From contig CAWEAZ010000020.1 in assembly GCA_963807155.1 (NCBI GenBank), positions 1 to 64,000 on the forward strand: 64,000 nt of DNA, in the 5' to 3' direction. Numbering within the stretch: position 1 is the first letter of the stretch; each line of letters begins with the position of its first letter. The notes beneath the pieces were generated by a model. That model ran no database searches. It worked only from the letters and a program-made list of their open reading frames with translations, and was not told where the DNA came from. Of the stretch, positions 36,476 to 46,381 are shown one piece after another. Made by a program: the position numbers and the translations under genes. This DNA is from JACCZX01 sp963807155. GTDB taxonomy: Bacteria > Pseudomonadota > Gammaproteobacteria > Burkholderiales > Burkholderiaceae_F.

Positions 36476-36745
36476 ATGGCTTATCTGGAGTTCGCACCTG
36501 CATTGCAGCGGCACGCCGCCGCACCTCCCGTCACGGCACCGGCCGATTCGCTGCAATCACTGCTCTCCGCGGCGTTCGAGCAGCAGCCGGCGCTGCAAAG
36601 TTACGTACTCGACGAGCAAGGTTGTGTGCGCAAGCACGTTGCGGTTTTTCTGAATGGCCAGTTGTTGCACGATCGCAGGCGGCTTGACGTGCCTCTGGCG
36701 CCGGACGACCGCATCTATATTGCACAAGCACTGTCGGGAGGGTGA
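36476..36745 (+). CDS. MoaD/ThiS family ubiquitin-like protein
   Basis: An 89-residue beta-grasp protein ending in Gly-Gly (ALSGG), the hallmark of sulfur carriers activated by adenylation. Features: LQSLLSAAFEQQPALQSYVLDEQG, VRKHVAVFLNGQLLHDRR and LAPDDRIYIAQALSGG. No E1-like activating enzyme (MoeB/ThiF) lies nearby. It is tightly coupled to the SRPBCC gene upstream and to the beta-propeller gene downstream, which starts two bases after its stop. It probably shares a task with them. Confidence 0.82.
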   Translation: MAYLEFAPALQRHAAAPPVTAPADSLQSLLSAAFEQQPALQSYVLDEQGCVRKHVAVFLNGQLLHDRRRLDVPLAPDDRIYIAQALSGG

Positions 36746-36746
36746 A

Positions 36747-37826
36747 TTGAGACTTTCGGTGGCAACACGCAAGGGCTTGTTCGAACTATCGCCACGAAAC
36801 GGTGCATGGAACGTCGAGGCGTTGCACTTTGTCGGAGAGCCTGTCACCGCGGCGTTGCACGATGCCGCCAACGGCCGGGCGATCGCCGCGCTGAGGATGG
36901 GACACTTCGGCGTCAAGCTGCGCGTGTCTGATGATCGAGGGAAGAACTGGGAAGAAGTCGCATCACCCGCATATCCACCGAAGCCTGAAGGGATCGAAGA
37001 TTCCAATCCGTGGACGCTCGATCAAGTGTGGATCTTCGAGGGTTTTCATGCGAAGTCTCCGCAGCGCTTGTGGGCGGGTACCAATCCCGGTGGACTATTT
37101 CGCTCGGACGATAGCGGCCGGTCTTGGCAGTTGATCGAAAGCCTGTGGAATATGCCGGAACGCAAACAGTGGTTCGGCGGCGGCTATGACATCCCGGGCA
37201 TCCATTCGATTTGCGTGCATCCGGAAGATGCTGACGACATCGTTGTCGGAGTCTCTTGCGGTGGTGCGTGGCGAACACGCGACGGCGGGAAAACGTGGAC
37301 CGTGGGCAAGGGCATGCGCGCGACGTTCATGCCTCCCGAAGGGCAATTGAACCCGGTGATTCAGGATCCGCACCGCATCGTTCAATGCGAATCGAGTCCT
37401 GAAGTGCTGTGGACTCAGCATCACTGCGGCATCTGGAAGTCGACCGACCGCGGTGCTAACTGGAGCGAGATCACGACGGCGCGCCCAAGCAACTTCGGAT
37501 TCGCAGTCGTGGTCCATCCGCGCGATGCAGACGCAGCGTGGTTCATGCCACTCGTAAGTGACGAAAAGCGCGTGCCGGTTAACGGTAGCGTGGTCGCGAC
37601 GCGCACGCGAGACGGCGGCGCGACATTCGATGTGTTGGACGCAGGCCTACCGCAGCGAAATGCTTACGACATGGTGTACCGGCACGGCCTCGACATTGCG
37701 GCCGACGGCGCGCATCTCGTTGCCGGCTCGACCACCGGATCGTTATGGGTGTCAGACGACAGCGGCGAGTCATGGCAAACGGTCGGCGTCAATCTGCCGC
37801 CGATTTACGCGGTGAGATTTATCTGA
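36747..37826 (+). CDS. BNR/sortilin-type beta-propeller protein
   Basis: A 359-residue protein starting with TTG (GGGAGG upstream). It has repeated Asp-box/BNR motifs: VSDDRGKNWEEV, RSDDSGRSWQLI, RTRDGGKTWTV, KSTDRGANWSEI, RTRDGGATFDV and VSDDSGESWQTV. These form a six- or seven-bladed propeller as in sialidase-like and photosystem II assembly (Ycf48-like) proteins. No signal peptide is seen, so it is probably cytoplasmic. Coupling to a MoaD-like gene is a recurring but unexplained association. Confidence 0.82.
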   Translation: MRLSVATRKGLFELSPRNGAWNVEALHFVGEPVTAALHDAANGRAIAALRMGHFGVKLRVSDDRGKNWEEVASPAYPPKPEGIEDSNPWTLDQVWIFEGFHAKSPQRLWAGTNPGGLFRSDDSGRSWQLIESLWNMPERKQWFGGGYDIPGIHSICVHPEDADDIVVGVSCGGAWRTRDGGKTWTVGKGMRATFMPPEGQLNPVIQDPHRIVQCESSPEVLWTQHHCGIWKSTDRGANWSEITTARPSNFGFAVVVHPRDADAAWFMPLVSDEKRVPVNGSVVATRTRDGGATFDVLDAGLPQRNAYDMVYRHGLDIAADGAHLVAGSTTGSLWVSDDSGESWQTVGVNLPPIYAVRFI

Positions 37827-37827
37827 C

Positions 37828-38868
37828 TTACGTTCGCTGCGCGTACCGCCAGCCAATTTCCGCCAGCGCTTTCGCTCTCGCACCCGATTGCGCTGCGTTA
37901 TCCGAAGAGGCGATACCCTCGGTTGACCGCTTGTAAACGCCCTGCAAAATCGCCGCGATGCGAAACAGGTTGTAGGCAAGGTAGAAATTCCAGTGGGCAA
38001 TCGTGCGGCCGGTTCGCTCGATGTAACGCTGCAGATACTCTTCTTCGGTCGGAATGCCGAGCGCTCGATAGTCGAGACCTGCGATGCCGCGAAACGCGCC
38101 CGGCGGGATATGCCAGCTCATGCAGTGATACGAAAAGTCCGCGAGCGGATGGCCGAGTGTCGATAGCTCCCAATCGAGCACCGCAATGACGCGCGGCTCG
38201 GTCGGATGAAAGATCAGATTGTCCATTCGATAGTCGCCGTGCACGACAGTGGTTTCACCGCCCGGTGGAATGTGCTGCGGCAACCATTCGATCAAACGGT
38301 TCATTGCGTCGACCGATTCGGTTTCGGAAGCTCGGTATTGCTTGCTCCAGCGGCCGATCTGCCGCTCGAAGTAGTTACCGATCTTGCCGAAGTCGGCGAG
38401 GCCGGCACGCTCAACGTCGACCGCGTGCAGTTGAGCGATCACGCGATTCATCTCGTCGTAGATCGCTGTGCGATCGGCTGGCGCCAGGTCGGGAAGCGCC
38501 TGCTCCCAGAAGATACGGCCTTCGACGTGCTGCATCACAAAGAATGCGCGGCCGATCACCGATTCGTCTTCGACGAGCAGCAGCGTGCGAGGTACTGGTA
38601 TTCCGTGTGCCGCGAGCGCGGTCATCACGCGGAACTCGCGCTCGATCGCGTGCGCGGACGGCAGCAGTTTTGCCACCGGTCCCGGCTTGCTGCGCATCAC
38701 GTAGTTCGCGGTGGGTGTCGAAAGCAAGTACGTAGGATTCGATTGACCGCCCTGGAATTGCTTGACGTCAAGCGGGCCGCGAAAATCCGGCAGATGCGCC
38801 TGCAGGTAGGTTGCTAACTTGGCGCGATCGAAATCATGGCGTGCGGTGACTTCACCAAGCTGGCTCAT
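37828..38868 (-). CDS. Aminoglycoside phosphotransferase family protein (ACAD10-type kinase-like)
   Basis: A 346-residue kinase-fold protein: KQFQGGQSNPTYLLSTPTANYVMRSKP (nucleotide-binding), then TTVVHGDYRMDNLIF (catalytic loop), VIAVLDWELSTLGHPLADF (metal site) and a C-terminal helical part. This is the phosphotransferase usually paired with ACAD10/11-like acyl-CoA dehydrogenases, where it phosphorylates 4-hydroxyacyl-CoA. The ATG overlaps the CoA-transferase stop, so the genes are coupled. It converges with the beta-propeller gene one base apart. Confidence 0.85.
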   Translation of the reverse strand: MSQLGEVTARHDFDRAKLATYLQAHLPDFRGPLDVKQFQGGQSNPTYLLSTPTANYVMRSKPGPVAKLLPSAHAIEREFRVMTALAAHGIPVPRTLLLVEDESVIGRAFFVMQHVEGRIFWEQALPDLAPADRTAIYDEMNRVIAQLHAVDVERAGLADFGKIGNYFERQIGRWSKQYRASETESVDAMNRLIEWLPQHIPPGGETTVVHGDYRMDNLIFHPTEPRVIAVLDWELSTLGHPLADFSYHCMSWHIPPGAFRGIAGLDYRALGIPTEEEYLQRYIERTGRTIAHWNFYLAYNLFRIAAILQGVYKRSTEGIASSDNAAQSGARAKALAEIGWRYAQRT

Positions 38869-40171
38869 TTGACAACGCCGGCCATGGCAAGGCGCCGTGA
38901 GTCGGCGGACGAGTATCCAAGCTCGGTCATCAACTCTGAGGTGTGTTCTCCATGAGCGGGAGCCGAGCGCGTGACGCCAGTTGGGCGGCGCCATCTGCGC
39001 CAGCGGCCCGACCTCGGACACGCCGCGCTCTTTGTGCACGAGGTTGCGCGCCAGATGGTGCGGATGCGAGAGCGCTTCCGCGGGCGTCAACACCGGTGTA
39101 ACGCACGCATCAACGGGCTCGAACACCTTAAGCCAGTGCTCGAGGGGGTACTCGGCAATGCGCTGCGCGACCAGCTCGATCGTCTCAATCGCCGAAGGCG
39201 AACCGGGCGCTTCGCCCAGCTCCCAGTGCCGTGATTTCAGTTCACTCAATCCCGCCGCTTCGCAAAACGCCTGCCAGAACTTCAGCTCCAGCGCACCAAG
39301 CGCCAGGTGATGCCGATCCGATGTCTGATAAATCTGATAGCAAGCGACGCCGCCCGTCAGCAAGGTCTGTTCGGCTACAGGATCAACGCCACTGTCGACG
39401 CTGGCATGCGGAAACAGGTGGTGCGCGAGCAGGCCATCGGTCATCGCGACGTCGACGTGCACTCCCTGGCCGCTGCGCTGCGCGCCGAGCATGGCAATCA
39501 GCGTCGTTGCGAGCGCAGACAGTGTTCCGCCCAACAGATCGCCGATCTGCAGATTGGGAATTGCGAGCTTGCCGCCGGCGCGGATCTGATCGAGCACGCC
39601 TGTCATCGCCATGTAATTCAAGATCGTGACCGGCGCGCTGCGACAGCGGGCCATGCTGACCGTACCCTGATAGCGAACACAGCACCAGGCGCGGGTTACG
39701 TGCGTGCAGCGTTGCCCAGCCGAGTGAAAGCCGATCGAGCACACCGGGACGAAAGCCTTCGATCAGCGCGTCGGCCCGGTCGACCAATCGCAGCAGGACC
39801 TCTCGACCGTCTGCCGATTTCAAGTCGATTGCGATCGAGCGCTTGCCACGATTCACCGCTTCGAACGCCGGGTTGACCGTCTTGCCTCCATCAAGCGTAA
39901 TGGTCGGCGGAAAGTTGCGCATGTAATCGCCGGCACCGGTGTCTTCGACCTTGATCACATCGGCGCCGAAGTCGACGAAGTGCATCGTTGCCGCTGGCCC
40001 CGGCAATAGCCGCGTCATGTCAATGATCGTCAAACCTTCAAGAGGGAGGGACGAGGCACCCTGAGCGCTGCGCGCCGTCCCGCCAAGCGGGCTCATTTGA
40101 TCCCTCGCGCTGCGCGCGGTCCCTCCGGGAGGGACTGCGCCCTCCTTCGGGCGGCCGGGCGGAGGGCTCAT
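38865..40171 (-). CDS. CaiB/BaiF family CoA-transferase (two frameshifts)
   Basis: A family III CoA-transferase of about 430 residues when rejoined: LEGLTIIDMTRLLPGPAATMHFVDFGADVIKVED, YMRNFPPTI, NRGKRSIAIDLKSADGRE and LVLCSLSGYGQHGPL. Breaks lie near 39620 (AA on the plus strand) and 38963 (CC). Removing one base at each gives GHDLNYMAMTGVLD and the C-terminal LAPAHGEHTSELMTELGYSSADSRRLAMAGVVK. The stop overlaps the phosphotransferase start. The N-terminus carries an unusual repeated extension (see findings). The CoA acceptor is probably a fatty or branched acid. Confidence 0.82.
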
Positions 40172-42058
40172 GCGGCAGCCTTGTTGCTCGCTTCGACGAT
40201 GGCTTCCAGCTGGCCCTGAATCTCAAGCCAGCGCGATTCGAGCGAATCGACCTTGCGCGCCAGCTCGCCGCGGCGCTTCAATGTGACGGCGACTTCGTCG
40301 GGCGCACCGGAGTGATAGAAGTCGGGATCGGCGAGCCGCACGTCGAGCTCGCGCAACTCGTTTGAAATCTGAGCGAGCTCACCTTCGACAGCATTGAGCT
40401 TGTTCTGCAGCGGCTTGCGCGCCGAAGCGATGCGCTGCCGTGCAACGGCTTCCTGCTTGCGTTCGTTGCGGCGATCGGCGCCGTCGCCTTCTTTGCTGGA
40501 TCTTTCGCGGCGGCTTGCCAGGATCAGCGACGAGTAGTCGTCGAGATCGCCGTCGAACGATGCGACTTCTCCATCGTGTACCAGCCACAACTGATCTGCC
40601 GTCGCCCGCAACAAGTGACGATCGTGCGAAACGAGGATCAGCGCGCCTTCATACGACGACAACGCCACGGTTAACGCCTCGCGCGTTTCGATATCCAGAT
40701 GATTGGTCGGCTCGTCGAGCAGCAGCAGGTTAGGGCGCTTCCAGGCAATTAACGCCAGCGCACAGCGCGCTTTCTCGCCGCCCGACATCGGGCCGATCAG
40801 CGAAGTCGCGAACTCGCCGGAGAATCGGTACTGCCCGAGAAACTCGCGCAGTTGTTGCTCGCGTGCTTCGGGTGCGAGCCTGCGCAGATGCTGCAATGGC
40901 GTCTCATCGGCGCGCAATTGATCGAGCTGATGCTGCGCGAAGTAGCCTATCGCGAGTCCCGCGCCGCGACGCAGCTCTCCGCCTTGCGGCGCCAGATCAC
41001 CGGCAATCGATTTCACCAATGTCGACTTGCCAGCGCCGTTGACGCCGAGGATTCCAATGCGGTCGCCCGAGCGCACGTTGAAACGCACGCCGCCCAGCAC
41101 CGTTCGCTCGCCGTAACCGAGCTCGACGTCGTCAGCATCGAGCAGCCGTTCGGGAAGTTTCAGCGGTTTCGGAAATTCGAATCGCCATTCGCGCCGCGCG
41201 CGCACCGGCTCGATCGCCGTCAGACGGTCGAGCATCTTGAGCCGGCTTTGTGCTTGCCGCGCTTTCGACGCCTTCGCGCGAAAGCGGTCGACGAAGCTTT
41301 GCAAATGCGCCGCAGTGCGTTCGTACTGCCGTGACGCTGCGTCCTGTTGCCGCTGTTGCTCAAAAAACGCCGCTTCGAATGCGCTGTAGTTGCCGGCGTA
41401 ACGCCGAATCGCCTGATCGGCAATGTGCCAAGTGGTTTCGCTGATGCGATCCAGAAACTCGCGGTCGTGCGAGATCACGAGCACGGTCGCCGGTTGGCGC
41501 TTTAACCACGACTCGAGCCAGACGACCGAATCCAGGTCGAGGTGATTGGTCGGCTCGTCAAGCAGCAACAGATCGGCCGGACGCAAGAGAGTGCGCGCCA
41601 GGGCCAGCCGATTGCGCCATCCGCCGGAGAACGCACGTACAGGACGCGCACTGTCGGACTCCGCGAAGCCCAGGCCGTGCAGCACCGCCTTTGCCGACGC
41701 GGTGATCGCACCCTCATTCAGATCCGCCAGCACGGCGTGAGCGTGTGCCAGCCGCATCGAATCGTGTTGTGCCTCGGCTGCCACCAACTCAGCGCGCGCG
41801 GCGGTCAGTGGCGCGTGTCCGCCAAGCACGTAGGCGATAGCGGTCTCGTCGGTGGCTTCGATGTCCTGCGCCACATGGGCGATACGCTCGAGCGAAGGTG
41901 CTTCGATCGTTCCGCCGTCGACCGCCAACTCACCAAGAATCGCCGCGAACAAAGTTGACTTGCCCGAGCCGTTGGCGCCGATCAACCCGATTCGCTCGCC
42001 CGGCGGCGCGATCAGCGAAACGTTGCGGTACAGCGTGCGACGCGCCGCGCGAGATCAA
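40168..42058 (-). CDS. ABC-F family ATPase (N-terminus frameshifted)
   Basis: A soluble ABC-F protein with two ATPase domains and no membrane segments: first Walker A GANGSGKSTLF, signature FSGGWRN, Walker B LLLLDEPTNHLDLDSVVWL; second Walker A GVNGAGKSTL, signature MSGGEKAR, Walker B LLLLDEPTNHLDIETREAL. A linker and a C-terminal coiled coil (LQNKLNAVEGELAQISNELREL) resemble Uup/YheS. The open frame begins only at 41985. The preceding NVSLIAPPGERIGLI is in the same frame back to about 42040, and the first residues are obscured by at least one indel; the true start is between 42058 and 42088. Confidence 0.82.
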
Positions 42059-42075
42059 TCAGCGACGGCTGACGA

Positions 42076-43008
42076 TCAGATCGAGCATGCGCACGGGCAG
42101 TCGACGCACGCTACCAAAGGAAGCTGTTCTTGGTGCGCGAGGAACACCATATCGTCGCCCGCGCTCGTCGTCAGCCACGTTAACGATAAATCTCCGAACG
42201 CTTTTTCGGCTGCTGCACGGCCGTCACCGACCTCGACGATCAGCATACCGCCGCGCTTCATGTAACCGCGCGCCTGACGCACGATTGTCTTGACGAGCCT
42301 CATGCCGTCGGGGCCGCCGGCCAATGCGACTTTTGGCTCATGCGCGTACTCCTTGGGCAGCCTTGCCATCGCGGCATCGGTCACGTACGGCGGGTTACAC
42401 AGAATCAAGTCGTAGCGCTTGTTGGTCAACGCGGCGAACAGATCGGACTTGATCAACGTGATGCGATCGTCGAAGTGATAGTCGGACACGTTGCGGGCCG
42501 CGACCTGCAGCGCTTCAGCCGACGAATCGACGGCATCAACTTTGGCACTCGGAAAAAGATCGGCGGCCATGATTGCGAGGCAGCCCGAGCCCGTGCACAG
42601 GTCGAGGACATCGGTGACCGCGTTGACATCCTGTACCCAGGGGTGCAGATCGTCGCGAAGCAGTTCGGCGATGAACGTGCGCGGGATGATCACGCGCTCG
42701 TCAACGTAAAACTTGTAGCCCTGCAGCCATGCTTCATTTAACAAGTAGGCAGCGGGAAGGCGCTTCTTGACGCGGCGCTCGATGCCCTGCAGCAGGCCGT
42801 TGATCTCGCCATGCGTCAGGTACGCATCGGCGAAAAAGTCGAGACGCTGCAGCGGTAGCTGCAGTGTGCGCATCACGATGAACGCCGCTTCCTCGAACGC
42901 GTCGGCCTGGCCGTGACCAAATGCGAGGTCGGACTCGTTGAAACGCGTCACCGCATAACGGAGCACATCACGCAGCGTTCGCAGATTGGCCTGGGCGTCG
43001 ATCGTCAT
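42076..43008 (-). CDS. prmB: Ribosomal protein uL3 glutamine methyltransferase PrmB
   Basis: A 310-residue PrmB: an N-terminal helical domain, then the SAM-binding motif VLDLCTGSGCLAIMAA, DLFAALTNKRYDLILCNPPYV with the catalytic NPPY, and GPDGMRLVKTIVRQA. It methylates Gln of ribosomal protein L3. The last 12 residues (VACVDCPCACSI) are Cys-rich and atypical. An extra T (AAA on the plus strand at 42116-42118) would explain this; without it the protein ends LPW at a TAG at 42111-42113. It is followed by the ABC-F gene. Confidence 0.9.
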   Translation of the reverse strand: MTIDAQANLRTLRDVLRYAVTRFNESDLAFGHGQADAFEEAAFIVMRTLQLPLQRLDFFADAYLTHGEINGLLQGIERRVKKRLPAAYLLNEAWLQGYKFYVDERVIIPRTFIAELLRDDLHPWVQDVNAVTDVLDLCTGSGCLAIMAADLFPSAKVDAVDSSAEALQVAARNVSDYHFDDRITLIKSDLFAALTNKRYDLILCNPPYVTDAAMARLPKEYAHEPKVALAGGPDGMRLVKTIVRQARGYMKRGGMLIVEVGDGRAAAEKAFGDLSLTWLTTSAGDDMVFLAHQEQLPLVACVDCPCACSI

Positions 43009-43022
43009 TGTTCTTCTTGCGC

Positions 43023-44150
43023 CTATGCGAGCAGCAATTCGAGTGTGCGCCGATACACGTTTTTAAGCGGTTCCAGATCTGCGACTGCAATGTGCTCGTC
43101 AATCTTGTGGATCGACGCGTTGGGCGGCCCAAATTCGATCACTTGCGGGCAGAACGTTGAAATGAAGCGACCATCCGAAGTGCCACCCGTCGTCGACATG
43201 TCAGGCTCGCGGCCGGTGACTTCCACGATCGCGCGCATGATCGAGCTCGACAAATCGCCCGGCGGCGTCAGGAACGGCTGTGCGCCGACGTGCCAATGAA
43301 TTGAGAATTCGAGGCCATGTTTGTGCAGAATCGCTTCGATACGCTTCATCAGCGCTTCGGCGGTCGACACTGGAGCGAAGCGCAGGTTGAAATCGATCTC
43401 GCAGCTGCCAGGAACAACATTTAACGCGCCGGTGCCGGCGCGCATGTTCGAAATCTGGAACGTGGTCGGCGGGAAAAATTCGTTGCCGTGGTCCCAACGC
43501 TCTGCGGCCAATTCGGCGAGTGCCGGCGCCACCTGGTGCACCGGATTACGAACCGATTCCGGATAGGCCACGTGGCCCTGAATGCCTGTGACAACCAATC
43601 TGCCCGATAGCGATCCGCGTCGCCCGTTCTTGATGGTGTCGCCGAGCGCGGCTACACAGGTTGGCTCACCAACAACGCAGTAGTCGATCTTTTCGCCGCG
43701 CTCGCGCAGCGCGTCAACGACCTTGACCGTACCGTCCGTTGCGGGCCCTTCCTCGTCCGAAGTCAACAGCAGGGCGATCGAGCCGCGATGCCCGGCATTT
43801 TCATCGACGAACTGTTCAGCCGCGACGACGAACGCGGCGACCGAGCTTTTCATGTCGGCCGCCCCGCGCCCGTACAGCGTGCCGTTGCGAATCGTCGGCT
43901 TGAACGGATCAGATGCCCATTTGTCGAGCGGTCCCGAAGGCACCACATCGGTATGGCCAGCGAATACGAAAACGGGAGCGGCATTTCCGCGTCGCAGCCA
44001 CGCGTTGGTGACACCGTTGGTAGCGATCGTTTCGGCCACGAAGCCGGCCGGACGCAAGCGCTCGGCAATCAGCGCCTGACATCCGTCGTCGGTCGGCGTA
44101 ACCGACCGACGCGCGATCAACTGCTGGGTGAGTTCGAGAGTGGCGGTCAT
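43023..44150 (-). CDS. dapE: Succinyl-diaminopimelate desuccinylase DapE
   Basis: A 375-residue M20 metallopeptidase-like enzyme: VFVFAGHTDVVPSG (metal His and Asp), YGRGAADMKSSVAAFVVA, LLLTSDEEGPATDGT (catalytic Glu) and GGTSDGRFIS. It removes succinate from N-succinyl-LL-2,6-diaminopimelate in lysine/peptidoglycan synthesis. It is transcribed with pilU, dapD and dapC in the same direction, the arrangement typical of betaproteobacteria. Confidence 0.93.
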   Translation of the reverse strand: MTATLELTQQLIARRSVTPTDDGCQALIAERLRPAGFVAETIATNGVTNAWLRRGNAAPVFVFAGHTDVVPSGPLDKWASDPFKPTIRNGTLYGRGAADMKSSVAAFVVAAEQFVDENAGHRGSIALLLTSDEEGPATDGTVKVVDALRERGEKIDYCVVGEPTCVAALGDTIKNGRRGSLSGRLVVTGIQGHVAYPESVRNPVHQVAPALAELAAERWDHGNEFFPPTTFQISNMRAGTGALNVVPGSCEIDFNLRFAPVSTAEALMKRIEAILHKHGLEFSIHWHVGAQPFLTPPGDLSSSIMRAIVEVTGREPDMSTTGGTSDGRFISTFCPQVIEFGPPNASIHKIDEHIAVADLEPLKNVYRRTLELLLA

Positions 44151-44197
44151 CGGAGCGAAGCGGCCGCCGATTGTAACGGCAGCGCTTCGCCCGGCGA

Positions 44198-45340
44198 CTA
44201 GATGTTCAGCGTGAACTCGGAGAACGACGCGTCCTGTCCCGAGTCTGCTGCACGCTGCTTGCGCTCGGCTGGCGACAGCGGCTTGCCGGCGTTGTTGATG
44301 AACCAGAGCAGGTTGTTCTGCGAGTCTGCAGCAGAGAGCGCGTCCTCGCGGGTAATCTGATCAGCCTGAATCAACGTATACAGGCTCTGCTCGAAAGATA
44401 TGCTCTCCGGTGCAAGACTTTGTTCCATCGCCTCCTTGATCGCAGCCACGTCCCCGCGCTCGATCAAGTCAGCGATGTGCCGCGTATTCATCAGTACTTC
44501 AACCGACGGCACGCGTCCACCGCGCTTCGAGCGGATCAATCGTTGTGACACGATTGCCTTCATCGCGACCGACATGTCCTGGAACAAGGCCTGGCGCGTT
44601 TCTGGCGGGTAAAAGCTGATCACGCGGTTCAGCGCATGTGAACTGTTGGTCGCATGCAGCGTTGCAACCACCAGATGGCCTGACATCGAGTACGCGACCG
44701 CCGCGCTCATCGTGTCGCGGTCGCGGATCTCGCCGATGAAAATGACGTCGGGAGCCTGCCGCATCGCGCTGCGCAACGCTGCTTGCAACGTGCGTGCGTC
44801 GGAGCCGATCTCGCGCTGATTGATGATCGACTTCTTGTTGCGGAACAGATACTCGATCGGATCTTCGAATGTCAACACGTGCCCGGTGGTCAGTTCGTTT
44901 CGATGGTCGAGCATCGACGCAATCGTCGTCGACTTGCCGGAACCGGCTGCGCCGACGACCAGGATCATGCCGCGCCGCTCCATGATCAGGTCTTTCAGCA
45001 CTTCGGGCAGGTGCAGCTCGTCGAGCTTCGGGACATCGTGCGGAATAAAACGAATCACCGCCGAAATGGACCCGCGCTGCAAAAATGCGCTCAGACGAAA
45101 ACTGCCAATGCCCTGCACCGGCAAGCCGATGTTCAATTCGCGCGAGTCTTCAAGCTCGCGGAAGTGCGCGTCCGTCAGGCGCTCGGCCAGCAGCGAAACG
45201 ATTGCTTGCGGCGCCAGCCGATCCTGATTGATTGGCACGCACACGCCGTTGATCTTGATCGTGATCGGCGAGCCAACCGAGAAAAACAGATCCGACGCCT
45301 GCTTTTCGGCCATCAGATTGAACATGCGTTCCAGCGACAT
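44198..45340 (-). CDS. pilU: Type IV pilus retraction ATPase PilU-like
   Basis: A 380-residue secretion ATPase of the PilT/PilU family: Walker A GAAGSGKST, HVLTFEDPIEYLF (Asp box), IGEIRDRDTMSAAVAYSMSGHLVVATLHATNSSHALNR (Walker B and His box) and a C-terminal extension ending FSEFTLNI. The ARHxQ/retraction motifs and the position between dapE and dapD favour PilU, an accessory retraction motor. The lone pilin gene at 19419-19934 could use such a pilus system. Confidence 0.88.
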   Translation of the reverse strand: MSLERMFNLMAEKQASDLFFSVGSPITIKINGVCVPINQDRLAPQAIVSLLAERLTDAHFRELEDSRELNIGLPVQGIGSFRLSAFLQRGSISAVIRFIPHDVPKLDELHLPEVLKDLIMERRGMILVVGAAGSGKSTTIASMLDHRNELTTGHVLTFEDPIEYLFRNKKSIINQREIGSDARTLQAALRSAMRQAPDVIFIGEIRDRDTMSAAVAYSMSGHLVVATLHATNSSHALNRVISFYPPETRQALFQDMSVAMKAIVSQRLIRSKRGGRVPSVEVLMNTRHIADLIERGDVAAIKEAMEQSLAPESISFEQSLYTLIQADQITREDALSAADSQNNLLWFINNAGKPLSPAERKQRAADSGQDASFSEFTLNI

Positions 45341-45565
45341 CGGTCGGTTCCTGCGTCAGGTCGGAGCGGCAAGGATAAAGCGCGACATTGGCGATTGGCA
45401 TACCGCCAAACGGATGAAAAGTGGGCGAATTTATGGGCTGAGGTCGAACCGGTTGCAAAGCGTCGCGAGGAGGCCGAGGCGTGGCCGAGGAGCGGACCTG
45501 TACGCGAGTTACAGAGAGCACCGCAGGCTGCGCATCGGGACGCGCAGTAGCTTTGCGATCTGGTT

Positions 45566-46381
45566 CTAGTCGCGAAGTAGCTCGTTGATTGCTGTCTTGG
45601 CGCGCGTGCCGGCATCGACCTTTTTGACGATCACCGCGCAGTAAAGGCTGTATTTGCCATCCGCCGAGGGCAGATTGCCCGAGACGACGACCGAGCCCGC
45701 CGGTACGCGGCCGTAGCTGACTTCGCCCGTGGCACGGTCGTAAATCTTGGTGCTTTGACTGATGTATACGCCCATGGAGATCACCGAGTTTTCCTCGACC
45801 ACCACGCCCTCGACAATCTCAGAGCGGGCGCCGATGAAGCAGTTGTCCTCGATGATCGTCGGATTCGCCTGCAGCGGTTCGAGTACACCGCCGATGCCGA
45901 CGCCGCCCGATAAGTGCACGTGCTTGCCGATCTGCGCGCAAGAACCGACGGTGACCCACGTATCCACCATCGTCCCTTCATCCACATACGCGCCGATATT
46001 GACGAACGACGGCATCATGACCACGTTCTTCGCCACAAAACTGCCGCGCCGCGCCACGGCCGGCGGGACCACCCGCACGCCCGAGCGAGCGAACGCAGCG
46101 TTGTCCCACGTGGCGAACTTGTTCGGCACCTTGTCGTAGAACTGGCCGAAGCCGCCCTGGATCGGGACGTTGTCGCTTAATCGGAACGACAGCAGCACCG
46201 CTTTCTTGACCCACTGATGCACAACCCATTCGCCGGCGCGCTTTTCCGCAACTCGCAGCGTGCCCGCGTCGAGTTGCGCGATGGTCTGCTCGACAGCGGT
46301 CCGCACCTCCGGAGGCGCAGACGTTGCGGTCAGCGCCGCGCGTTGCTCGTGAGCCTCGTTGATAACGGTTTCTAGATTCAT
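45566..46381 (-). CDS. dapD: 2,3,4,5-tetrahydropyridine-2,6-dicarboxylate N-succinyltransferase DapD
   Basis: A 271-residue left-handed beta-helix acyltransferase: RVVPPAVARRGSFVAKNVVMMPSFVNIGAYVDEGTMVDTW, hexapeptide repeats with GGVGIGGVLEPLQANPTIIEDNCFIGARSEIVEGVVV and NSVISMGVYIS. It acylates tetrahydrodipicolinate in the succinylase branch of lysine synthesis. The ATG at 46381 overlaps the DapC stop (ATGA). A longer reading upstream belongs to the overlapping gene. Confidence 0.94.
   Translation of the reverse strand: MNLETVINEAHEQRAALTATSAPPEVRTAVEQTIAQLDAGTLRVAEKRAGEWVVHQWVKKAVLLSFRLSDNVPIQGGFGQFYDKVPNKFATWDNAAFARSGVRVVPPAVARRGSFVAKNVVMMPSFVNIGAYVDEGTMVDTWVTVGSCAQIGKHVHLSGGVGIGGVLEPLQANPTIIEDNCFIGARSEIVEGVVVEENSVISMGVYISQSTKIYDRATGEVSYGRVPAGSVVVSGNLPSADGKYSLYCAVIVKKVDAGTRAKTAINELLRD

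Noticed and set aside
37828..39744. A 638-residue CoA-transferase/phosphotransferase fusion
   Set aside because: Correcting the frameshift near 38963 gives the CoA-transferase its own stop at 38865, overlapping a normal phosphotransferase ATG.
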